A stretch of 64,000 bases of DNA from Bradyrhizobium guangdongense (GTDB lineage Bacteria; Pseudomonadota; Alphaproteobacteria; Rhizobiales; Xanthobacteraceae), in contig NZ_CP030051.1 in NCBI RefSeq assembly GCF_004114975.1, positions 1,116,001-1,180,000 on the forward strand, written 5' to 3'. How positions within the stretch are numbered: position 1 is the first letter of the stretch; each line of letters opens with the position of its first letter. The translations under genes and the position numbers were made by a program. Below are positions 46,945-54,318 of the stretch, one piece after another. The notes under the pieces are model-generated. The model was not told the origin of the DNA. It worked only from the letters and a program-made list of their open reading frames with translations, and did not search any database.

Positions 46945-47913
46945 ATGTCCATGCCTGCTCTTTTCAAGGGGCGCCTGTCGATCCCCGTGATCGGTTCGCC
47001 GCTCTTCATCATCTCGGTGCCTGATCTCGTGATCGCGCAGTGCAAGGCCGGCGTGGTCGGCTCGTTCCCGGCGCTGAACGCGCGGCCGCCGGAGCTGCTC
47101 GACGAATGGCTGGCGCGGATCACCGAAGAGCTCGCGGCTTATGATCGCGCCCATCCGGAACGGCCGTCGGCACCGTTCGCGGTGAATCAGATCGTGCACA
47201 AGTCCAACAACCGTCTCGACCACGACATGCAGCTCTGCGCCAAGTACAAGGTGCCGATGATCATCTCCTCGCTCGGTGCGCGCGAGGAGCTCAACCAGGC
47301 CGTCCACGGCTGGGGCGGCATCGTCTTCCACGACGTGATCAACCAGAAATTCGCCCACAAGGCGATCGAGAAGGGCGCCGACGGTCTGATCCTGGTCGCG
47401 GCCGGCGCCGGCGGCCATGCCGGCACCATCTCGCCGCTCGCCTTCGTCGCCGAGACGCGCAAATGGTTCGACGGCCCGATCGCGCTCTCGGGCGCCATCG
47501 GCAATGGCAAGGCGATCCGCGCCGCGCGCATTCTCGGCGCCGACTTCGCCTATATCGGCTCGGCGTTCATCGCGACCAAGGAAGCCAATGCGGTCGAGAA
47601 GTACAAGGAGATGATCGCGGGCTCGAGCGCCGACGACATCGTCTACTCCAATCTCTTCACCGGCGTGCACGGCAATTATCTGAAGCCCTCGATCCTCGCC
47701 GCCGGCATGGATCCGGACAACCTGCCGACCTCCGATCCCTCCAAGATGAATTTCGGTACCGACGCCTCCGGCGAGCGCGCCAAGCCGAAGGCCTGGAAGG
47801 AGATCTGGGGCTCGGGCCAGGGTATCGGCAGCGTGGACAAGGTCGTACCCGCCGCCGAACTGATCGCGCGCTTCAAGAAGGAATACGACGAGGCGGTCGA
47901 TCCGCCGTTGTAA
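46945..47913 (+). CDS. Nitronate monooxygenase family protein (copy 1)
   Basis: 322-residue FMN-dependent TIM-barrel oxygenase of the 2-nitropropane dioxygenase family. GSPLFIISVPDL opens the barrel; GADGLILVAAGAGGHAG and LSGAIGNGKAIRAARILGADFAYIGSAF hold the FMN phosphate. It oxidises alkyl nitronates such as propionate-3-nitronate; related class II proteins can be enoyl reductases. A related copy (50375) lies 2.5 kb downstream. Confidence 0.9.
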   Translation: MSMPALFKGRLSIPVIGSPLFIISVPDLVIAQCKAGVVGSFPALNARPPELLDEWLARITEELAAYDRAHPERPSAPFAVNQIVHKSNNRLDHDMQLCAKYKVPMIISSLGAREELNQAVHGWGGIVFHDVINQKFAHKAIEKGADGLILVAAGAGGHAGTISPLAFVAETRKWFDGPIALSGAIGNGKAIRAARILGADFAYIGSAFIATKEANAVEKYKEMIAGSSADDIVYSNLFTGVHGNYLKPSILAAGMDPDNLPTSDPSKMNFGTDASGERAKPKAWKEIWGSGQGIGSVDKVVPAAELIARFKKEYDEAVDPPL

Positions 47914-47924
47914 ACCGGCCTTGT

Positions 47925-48035
47925 GTCCCGGACGCGCTGCAGCGTGCAACGCTACTGCGCAGAGCCGGGACCCGCCGCTCCCCCTAGACCCCGGATCTGC
48001 AGCGCATCGTTTGCGCGCTGCGCAGCGTCCGGGGA
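47925..48035. repeat. Palindromic repeat
   Basis: Arms GTCCCGGACGCGCTGCAGCG... and ...CGCTGCGCAGCGTCCGGGG, with inner CCGGGACC and CCCCGGATC segments. Fills the gap before the thioesterase gene. A hairpin in RNA would separate the two genes. Confidence 0.6.
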
Positions 48036-48058
48036 ACGCAGCTGCGATCGAGTGAAGC

Positions 48059-48832
48059 ATGAGTGCCATCTACCGCGTCGACGGCAACAGCGTCGTCACC
48101 AGCCCCGCTGCCGCCGGTCCGTGGGACCGGCGCATGCAGCACGGTTCGGCGCCGTCGGCGCTGGTGACCTGGGCGGCGGAGCGGATTCCGACGCCGGTGC
48201 CGATGAACATCGCGCGGGTGACGATCGATCTGATGCGCCCGGTGCCGGTGGCGCCGCTCACGATCGAAAGCGAAGTTTTGCGCGAAGGGCGCAAGATCCA
48301 GCTCTGCGCGGTCAAGCTGCTTGCTGACGGCGTTCAGGTCGTCGGTGCCACCGTGCTCAAGATCAAGCAGCAGACGCAGCAATTGCCCGCCGACGTCGAG
48401 GACTTGCCGGTCACGTTGCCGTCGCCCGAGGATTCGCTGGTCGAGGACGGCCATGGCGCGACCAGTCCGTTCGCCGGCATGGTCTCGATGCGCGCGGCGC
48501 GCGGTCGTTTTGGCCAGGCTGGCGCCGGTGCGATCTGGTTTCGTCTCGATCATCCGCTGGTCGAAGGCGAGGCGGTCTCGCAGGTAATGCGCGCTGTGGT
48601 CGCCGCCGATTTCTCCAACGGCACCGCCTCGACGCTCGATTTTCGCACCTGGACCTACATCAACGCCGACCTCTCGGTGAGTCTTGCGCGCCAACCGGTT
48701 GGCGACTGGATTTTGCTCGACGGTGAATCCTGGATTGGCCCCGATGGCGCGGGTCTTGCCATGTCGCGTTTGGCTGATCGGCAGGGCTATTTCGGCCGCG
48801 CTGTGCAGAGCCTGGTGATCGAGAAGCGGTAA
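48059..48832 (+). CDS. TesB-like acyl-CoA thioesterase
   Basis: 257-residue double-hotdog protein. MQHGSAPSALVTWAAER (about residues 26-42) forms the first hotdog helix and NADLSVSLARQPVGDWILLDGESW the second-domain edge strand carrying the Asp seen in TesB-like enzymes. It hydrolyses acyl-CoA; chain-length preference unknown. Between two nitronate monooxygenases and an acyl-CoA synthetase remnant, so the group may once have been a small lipid or nitro-acid pathway. Confidence 0.85.
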   Translation: MSAIYRVDGNSVVTSPAAAGPWDRRMQHGSAPSALVTWAAERIPTPVPMNIARVTIDLMRPVPVAPLTIESEVLREGRKIQLCAVKLLADGVQVVGATVLKIKQQTQQLPADVEDLPVTLPSPEDSLVEDGHGATSPFAGMVSMRAARGRFGQAGAGAIWFRLDHPLVEGEAVSQVMRAVVAADFSNGTASTLDFRTWTYINADLSVSLARQPVGDWILLDGESWIGPDGAGLAMSRLADRQGYFGRAVQSLVIEKR

Positions 48833-48922
48833 GCGTGACGGCGAGCGCCGCGACCATCTCTGGGGCCGATTGAACGGCAGACTTCCGCCGCCGCGGAAGG
48901 GATGCCCCAGCATCCTGCCAGT

Positions 48923-49021
48923 TCACAATCCGTAGAAGATCTTGATCTCCCACAGCACCACGACGATAGCCGTGATCAACGTGATCGCGGCGACTGCACT
49001 TTCCAGGGAAGCGACTCTCAT
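48923..49021 (-). CDS. 32-residue single-helix membrane protein
   Basis: Encodes MRVASLESAVAAITLITAI followed by VVVLWEIKIFYGL. It is mostly one TM helix with a short charged N-terminus. A GGAG ribosome site lies 7 bases before the ATG. It is below common gene-finder limits. Nothing else is found in 48833-49225. Function unknown; might be an assembly factor or regulatory micro-protein. The coding call rests on the ribosome site plus the clean hydrophobic helix. Confidence 0.52.
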   Translation of the reverse strand: MRVASLESAVAAITLITAIVVVLWEIKIFYGL

Positions 49022-49225
49022 TGCTTACTCCGCTTCCCAGCCCCGTCAGCGGTCTAGTTGATTCCCGGATTCGCGGGCAATCGCCCAGGCTGAGCGGCCG
49101 CACACTCCGTCGGGCATTGTGGTGCCGGAGCCACAACGACACCGTAGAATCCCGGGTGAGATCGCTCAAATGCCCGGGCTTTCGCGCGATACGTGTATTC
49201 CGAACTCGTCGCAGCAATCAGGGCG

Positions 49226-50300
49226 TTACCCCACCATCCGGTCCCGTCCGCTCCAGAAGCCCGCGCGCAGCACCTTCTTGTCGACCTTGCCGACGCCTGT
49301 CATCGGCAGCTGCTTGACGAACTGGATCTGCTTCGGCGCATGGGCCGAGCCCTTTCGCGTCCGCACCATGTTGATCAGCTCATCCGGATCGGGCCTTGTG
49401 CCCTCGCGCGGCACGACGATGGCGGTGACCGCTTCACCCCACTTCTCGTCGGGAATGCCGACGACCGCGACCATTGCGACGTCGGCGTGTTGCGACAGCA
49501 CGTCCTCGACCTCGCGCGGAAAGATGTTGAAGCCGCCAGTGACGATCATGTCCTTCTTGCGGTCGAGGATGAACATGTAGCCGCGCTCATCCTGCCGCGC
49601 GATGTCGCCGGTGTGGACCCAGCCGTTCTTCAGCGTTTCGGCGGTGATGTCCGGTCGCTTCCAGTATTCCGCCATCACATGCGGCGCACGCACGCAGATC
49701 TCGCCGGCTTCGCCCGTCTTCACTTCCTGATCATCGTCGTCGAGGATCTTGACCTCGCACGCCGCGATCGGAAAGCCGCACGACAAAAACAGCTCGGGCG
49801 TCCTGGGATCGTGATCTCCCTTGCGCAGCACCGAAACGGGATAGCATTCGGTCTGGCCGTAAAGCTGCGAGAACACCGGCCCGATGCGCTCGATACCTTC
49901 GAGCAACCGGCTCGGCGACATCGCGGAGGCGCCGTAGAGTACGAGCTCGAGCGAGGAGAGATCGGTCTTGCCGAGGGCGGGATGATCGAGCAGCACATAG
50001 ATCATGGTCGGAACGAATAGCGTGAAATTGATGCGCTCGCGCGCGATCGTCGCCAGCACGACTTCGGGGTCGAAGCCCTTCAGCATGTGCACGGTGCCGC
50101 CGCGCATCAAGGTCGGCAGCACCTTTGTGCCGGCAACGTGGCTGATCGGCGCGACGGTGAGATAGCGCGCGGCGTCAGGGATTTCCCTGATAGCTCAGTG
50201 ATCCCCCGGGCCAGGCGAAAGCCGTCCGGTCGGGATAGCGCGCTAGCGCCCGTAGCGTCTGCGCACAAGTCGGGGACGATGCGTGGAGCGGATCGGCCAT
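49226..50300 (-). pseudogene. Acyl-CoA synthetase inactivated by internal deletion
   Basis: The N-terminal 40 residues (MADPLHASSPTCAQTLRAL...GGSLSYQ) from 50300 are followed directly, at about 50186 and in another frame, by EIPDAARYLTVAPISHVAGTK and the rest of an adenylate-forming ligase. About 150 residues, including the TSGTTGxPKG phosphate loop, are missing, and the shift gives a stop at 50175. The remaining C-terminal half is intact (YGQTECYP, GWVHTGDIARQDERGYMFILDRKKD). It cannot make a working ligase. The deletion has no flanking repeat longer than a few bases. Confidence 0.87.
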
Positions 50301-50374
50301 AAGTTTCCTCGTTGCTTTGTCATCGGCTTCTCGCGTGCCAATGTTGCCGACGACGCTAGCACAGGGAAAACGCG

Positions 50375-51373
50375 ATGGAACGACAAAGCCCGCGCAGGGA
50401 GGCATGGTTGACACACAATCGACTGCAATGCTTCGGCGACCGCCTCGCTTTGCCGCTGATCGCGGCGCCGATGTTTCTCGTCTCAGGCGTCGAACTGATG
50501 GTCGCCGCCTGCCGTAATGGCGTGATCGGCAGCTTTCCTACCGTGAATTGCCGCAGCACGGAGCAGCTCGATGCCTGGTTCGCAGAGATCGCAATGCGGC
50601 TGCGGCAGCACGAGGATCAATCCGGCCGCAAGGCGGCGCCGCTCTGTCCGAACCTGATCGTGCATCGCTCCAACGCGCGGCTGGAGCAGGATGTCGCCGT
50701 GCTGCTCAAGCACACGCCTGAGATCGTCATTACGTCGGTCGGTTCGCCGGCGCCCGTGCTGAAACCCCTGCATGATGTCGGCGCGCTGGTACTGGCGGAC
50801 GTTGCCTCGATCCGTCACGCCGAGCGCGCGGCGGAAGCGGGCGCCGACGGCTTGGTGCTGCTCACCGCGGGTGCGGGCGGACAGACGGGCTGGCTCAACC
50901 CGTTCGCTTTCGTCCGCGCAGTGCGCGCATTCTACGACGGCATCATCGTGCTCGCCGGCGGTATCGGCGATGGCCATGCCCTGTACGCGGCCGAAGTGCT
51001 CGGCTGCGATCTCGCCTACATGGGCACGAAATTCATCGCGACGCGCGAGAGCATGGCGGACGAACGTCACAACCAGATGCTGGTCGAGAGCAGCGCCGAC
51101 GACATCCTGCTCACCACGGCGTTCACGGGCCTGCAGACCAGCATGCTGAAGCCGTCGATCGTCGCCGCCGGTCTCGACCCCGACGACCTGCCGGCGCGTG
51201 GCGCCATCGACATCGGCAAGGACATTGACGTCACCGCGCGCGAGGTCAGGCCCAAGCGCTGGCGCGATATCTGGAGCGGCGGGCATTCGACCTCGGGCGT
51301 GACGGGCGTGATGGCGGTCGATGACCTCGTGGCCCGGACGACCGCCGAATACCGCGCCGCATCGGGGCGATAG
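50375..51373 (+). CDS. Nitronate monooxygenase family protein (copy 2)
   Basis: 332 residues, clearly related to the protein at 46945 (both with IGSFPxxNxR, VHRSNxRL/VHKSNNRL and GADGLVLLTAGAGGQTG) but divergent, so an old duplication. Complete FMN-phosphate loop LAGGIGDGHALYAAEVLGCDLAYMGT. Start: ATG 50375 or an internal TTG; the first 20 residues are not part of the fold. Divergent from the ligase pseudogene. Confidence 0.88.
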   Translation: MERQSPRREAWLTHNRLQCFGDRLALPLIAAPMFLVSGVELMVAACRNGVIGSFPTVNCRSTEQLDAWFAEIAMRLRQHEDQSGRKAAPLCPNLIVHRSNARLEQDVAVLLKHTPEIVITSVGSPAPVLKPLHDVGALVLADVASIRHAERAAEAGADGLVLLTAGAGGQTGWLNPFAFVRAVRAFYDGIIVLAGGIGDGHALYAAEVLGCDLAYMGTKFIATRESMADERHNQMLVESSADDILLTTAFTGLQTSMLKPSIVAAGLDPDDLPARGAIDIGKDIDVTAREVRPKRWRDIWSGGHSTSGVTGVMAVDDLVARTTAEYRAASGR

Positions 51374-51423
51374 GCTTTTGCGCCGCAGCACGGTTAATCC
51401 CGCATAGCTCCGCAACACTGCAC

Positions 51424-51438
51424 TTAACGGCAGATTAA
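51424..51438 (+). promoter_or_regulatory. Full CtrA-type site
   Basis: TTAACGGCAGATTAA is a perfect TTAA-N7-TTAA. It lies 57 bases before the ATG of the 82-residue protein, where the downstream TTAA could overlap a -35 region. An extra half site (GGTTAATC) lies at about 51391. In G+C-rich DNA such a site is rarely found by chance. Confidence 0.5.
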
Positions 51439-51495
51439 CCAAGCCCCGCCAAGAATCTCCCTCACGGCCGCCAATCGGGACGAGAGGGACAGGCG

Positions 51496-51744
51496 ATGGA
51501 TTTCGATTTTCTCAACAGCAAGACAGCCGCAACGCTGGACGAGATCCGCGTCCGCGTCGCCCATGCGCTGGCCCGTCACCCGCTCTGCCGCAATGTCCGC
51601 TTCGACATCGTCCGCGTCCCCCGCACCCGCCGGGGCGGTAATTGGACGGTGACGCTGCAATCGGTGGAGCCGCGCGCGGTCTGGGAGGCTTCCGAGATCG
51701 TCGCCGATATCCAGGATGCCTACGACCTGGCGATAGCTGCTTGA
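51496..51744 (+). CDS. Small conserved hypothetical protein with CtrA-type promoter
   Basis: 82 residues, soluble, one helix-strand-strand-helix pattern (ATLDEIRVRVAHALARHPLCRNVRFDIVRVP...NWTVTLQSVEP). No known family. The upstream CtrA box suggests cell-cycle timing. Single gene. Confidence 0.7.
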   Translation: MDFDFLNSKTAATLDEIRVRVAHALARHPLCRNVRFDIVRVPRTRRGGNWTVTLQSVEPRAVWEASEIVADIQDAYDLAIAA

Positions 51745-51877
51745 TTTTGCTGAGTGTTTTGACTTTGTCGCGGCAGGCAGGATGATTGTCGCCGCAAAGG
51801 CACACTCAAGCCTTATTTCGCGCCCTTTTCCCGGGCATCTCTAACAACATCGTGAAGCGGTCCTTCCGGAGAGACGT

Positions 51878-52588
51878 TTGTCCAGAGCCATCACCATCAC
51901 CGTGCTGACCTGCTTCCTCGTCCTCGGTGCCGCCACCACTGCCATTCTCGGCCGCGACAGCGTCCCCAGCGTCAGTGCCGAGATGATCACCCAGGCCCCG
52001 TCGAAGCCGCTCGCTCCCAACCGCGCCGCCAAGGCCGACCGGCTGGTTCCAACGCTGGCGCTAGCCTCCGCTGCGATTGAGCCGGTTCAAGTGCCAGCCG
52101 ACAAGCTATCCCAGGCGCCGGTCCTGACCGAGCCGCTGCGTCAGGCCTTTGCTGCGGCCACGCCGTCAGACTTCCCAATGCCCAAAGCGGACATCAACGA
52201 GGCGCCCGCGCCTGCGGAAGCCCCGGCCGCCGTCGAAGCCCCGGCCAAGCCGAAGCTGGCGGCGAAGCCGCAGCCGCCCAAAACCTATTCGCTGCTCTCC
52301 GACGCGCAGATCGCGGGCATCAGGGATCGCCTGAAACTGTCGTCGTCGCAGGAATACTATTGGCCCTCGGTGGAAACCGCGCTGCGCAACGTCGTCCGCA
52401 AGATCTCGGCCAACAAGCTCTCAAATCCCCACGGACCCAACGTGCAGATCGATCCGGACTGCGACGAGGTCCAGCAGTTGAAATCGGCCGCGATGCCGCT
52501 GCTGTTCCAGCTGCGCGACGACCAGAAGGAAGAAGTGCGCAAGCTCGCCCGCATCATCGGGCTGGAGAAGGTCGCGCAGCAGATCTAA
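51878..52588 (+). CDS. Membrane-anchored/exported hypothetical protein
   Basis: 236 residues from a TTG start (GGAGAG ribosome site at 7 bases; no in-frame ATG fits). An N-terminal hydrophobic segment (ITITVLTCFLVLGAATTAILG) is a signal or anchor; a Pro/Ala/Lys-rich spacer (about residues 95-135) precedes a helical C-terminal module (LLSDAQIAGIRDRLKLSSSQEYYWPSVETALRNV), which resembles the Spy/LTXXQ-type periplasmic pattern only loosely. A pair of Asp/Cys (DPDCDEV) is present. Confidence 0.68.
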   Translation: MSRAITITVLTCFLVLGAATTAILGRDSVPSVSAEMITQAPSKPLAPNRAAKADRLVPTLALASAAIEPVQVPADKLSQAPVLTEPLRQAFAAATPSDFPMPKADINEAPAPAEAPAAVEAPAKPKLAAKPQPPKTYSLLSDAQIAGIRDRLKLSSSQEYYWPSVETALRNVVRKISANKLSNPHGPNVQIDPDCDEVQQLKSAAMPLLFQLRDDQKEEVRKLARIIGLEKVAQQI

Positions 52589-52674
52589 CGCGCAAGTTCC
52601 TGCAGGAACTATGCTGGAGTCAGGAACATCCGGCAATTGACAGGCGTTGCACGGTCCAAAGAGGGAGTGGACCA

Positions 52675-53349
52675 ATGCGCGCCTCGACAGCTTATTTCGT
52701 CGGTGCCGGGTCGATCGTCGCCGCCATCGCCATTGGTCTCGGCGGCGGCATCGTCGCTGGCAACATCATGAATCCGATCGCGCCCAAGCAGGGGCCTGAC
52801 ACCAGCAAGATGGCGCAGCGCTCTGGGGCCGCCGGAGCGGCCACCACGAACGCGCCCTCGGAGCGCGTGCAATATCTCACGGGCTCGCAGGCGTTCGGCG
52901 CCATGATCGCCGCGCCGGCTCAGGCCGAAGCCAAGCCGGACGTCAAGCCTGAGACCGGAACGACGCAGGCGAATGCTGAGCCGCCGGCGCCGCCGCAGAC
53001 GGCGGCAACTGAGCCGGCCAAGCCAACACCTTCCCCGCCGCAAGCGGCAAGGCCTGCCGAACAGCAGGCCGCCACAGAGCCGGCATCCTCTCCTGAGAAT
53101 GCCTATGCCAAGGCCAGGGAGTCTGACGTCAAGCGCGCCGCGTCTGAGCGGCGCCGGGCGGAGCGACATGCGCGCTGGGCCGAGCGCCGCCGCTATGACC
53201 AGCGCGATGCCCGCGGTGGGCGCGATCAGACCAATTGGGATGATGTCGCGCGCAACATCCGCGAGGATTCCGACTCACGCGACTATGCGAGCCGTCCGCG
53301 CGGCGGCTTCCCGCAGATCCGTCTGTTCGGCTCCGACGACGATGACTAG
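52675..53349 (+). CDS. Membrane-anchored Pro/Ala-rich hypothetical protein
   Basis: 224 residues. One N-terminal TM helix with glycine-zipper character (GSIVAAIAIGLGGGIVAGNIM), then Ala/Pro/Glu-rich disorder (residues about 80-140), a basic Arg-rich helical run (KRAASERRRAERHARWAERRR) and an acidic tail ending SDDDD. AGGGAG ribosome site. Probably a structural or adaptor protein on the cytoplasmic membrane; no family recognised. 86 bases after the preceding gene. Confidence 0.68.
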   Translation: MRASTAYFVGAGSIVAAIAIGLGGGIVAGNIMNPIAPKQGPDTSKMAQRSGAAGAATTNAPSERVQYLTGSQAFGAMIAAPAQAEAKPDVKPETGTTQANAEPPAPPQTAATEPAKPTPSPPQAARPAEQQAATEPASSPENAYAKARESDVKRAASERRRAERHARWAERRRYDQRDARGGRDQTNWDDVARNIREDSDSRDYASRPRGGFPQIRLFGSDDDD

Positions 53350-53376
53350 CGCCTGAGGCCGTAGGCCGCTTGTTGG

Positions 53377-53401
53377 CCTTCTCCCCATAAAGGGGAGAAG
53401 G
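53377..53401. repeat. Hairpin CCTTCTCCCC/GGGGAGAAGG
   Basis: Perfect 10-bp stem with a 5-base loop between two convergent genes, a common short intergenic hairpin in this genus. It has no T-tract on either side, so terminator activity is uncertain. Confidence 0.6.
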
Positions 53402-53409
53402 AGCAGACG

Positions 53410-53634
53410 TCACCCCCCGTGCGATTCAACCACCTTGCGACAGGCGTCCGAGAGCTTGGTCTTGTTCTCGCGCAGGCAGGCATTCATCTGCGGCGGCTTG
53501 CCGATGTGCTCGGCGCAGAACTTGCTCGCGTCGCCGCGGCAGGCCATCTGCTCCTGCGGGGAGGGGCCGGATTGCGCTGAAGCGGGCACGGCAGCGACGG
53601 TGAGCAGCAGCGCGGCAAGAATTGAAGTCTTCAT
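53410..53634 (-). CDS. Secreted Cys-rich-repeat small protein
   Basis: 74 residues. Signal peptide cut after ASA (about residue 20). The four Cys in the mature chain, ACRGDASKFCAEHIG...MNACLREN...SDACRKV, follow the C-x7-C ... C-x11-C spacing of the small cysteine-rich-repeat (GLG1-like) module. Periplasmic with two disulfides. GAGGTG site. Function unknown. Confidence 0.75.
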   Translation of the reverse strand: MKTSILAALLLTVAAVPASAQSGPSPQEQMACRGDASKFCAEHIGKPPQMNACLRENKTKLSDACRKVVESHGG

Positions 53635-53868
53635 AAAGCACCTCTTCGAAATTGTGATTTCTCTCGCTCGGGATCGGGCGAGCCGGACCATCTCGCGGAG
53701 ATCCATGGCCGGTCCATGCCATGTTCATGGCATCGGTTCGGAGGCTTGCCTGGCACACCCCCATCTTCATGGCATGTCTTGGCGCGTCGTCTTTTGCCAT
53801 TGAAGCTGCACGTCGGCTGCGAGACCCGGTGATTGCACCGGGCGCCGGACGGGAAGCAGGAGAGCGAA

Positions 53869-54159
53869 ATGTCGAAAAAAGCGGGAGCGCTGAGCGCCGG
53901 ACTGACGGTGATGATGCTGGCCGGTGCGGCGACGGTGTCGTTGGGCACGAGCCCGGCGCAGGCGGTGGTCTATTGCAAGACGGTCGGTGTACCCAAAGGC
54001 TGCGTGGTGCGGCCGGATGCGGCGGTGGTGGTTGCGCCGGGCGCACCGGTTGCGGCCGCGGTCGTGGCGACGCCCGGCGTGGGCGCGCCCGGAGTCGGCG
54101 TCCGCGCAGGCACGCCGATGAATCGCGGCGGCCCCGTCAATCGCGTCGGCGTGCGCTGA
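53869..54159 (+). CDS. Small secreted Val/Pro/Gly-rich protein
   Basis: 96 residues. AGGAGAG ribosome site; signal peptide ends AQA near 32. Two Cys (VYCKTV, KGCVVR) form a likely disulfide; the rest is a low-complexity run of Val, Ala, Pro and Gly. No family beyond similar Bradyrhizobium small proteins. Confidence 0.65.
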   Translation: MSKKAGALSAGLTVMMLAGAATVSLGTSPAQAVVYCKTVGVPKGCVVRPDAAVVVAPGAPVAAAVVATPGVGAPGVGVRAGTPMNRGGPVNRVGVR

Positions 54160-54278
54160 CGAAGGTGTTGGATTGAGTTGATTGCATTCTTCGGGCCAAG
54201 GAAGTCTTGCAAGAAAGCCCTGCAAGCGAGCCTGCGAACGAACCCCCCGTCCTTCGCAAGCCAACATCCCGGCCCGGT

Positions 54279-54314
54279 CCCTCTCTCCGAACGTCCCATG
54301 CGTTCGGGGAGAGG
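54279..54314. repeat. Imperfect hairpin CTCTCTCCGAACG/CGTTCGGGGAGAG
   Basis: A 14-bp imperfect stem with a 7-base loop between the convergent secreted protein gene and the sensor kinase gene. No strong T-tract. Confidence 0.45.
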
Positions 54315-54318
54315 CCTT

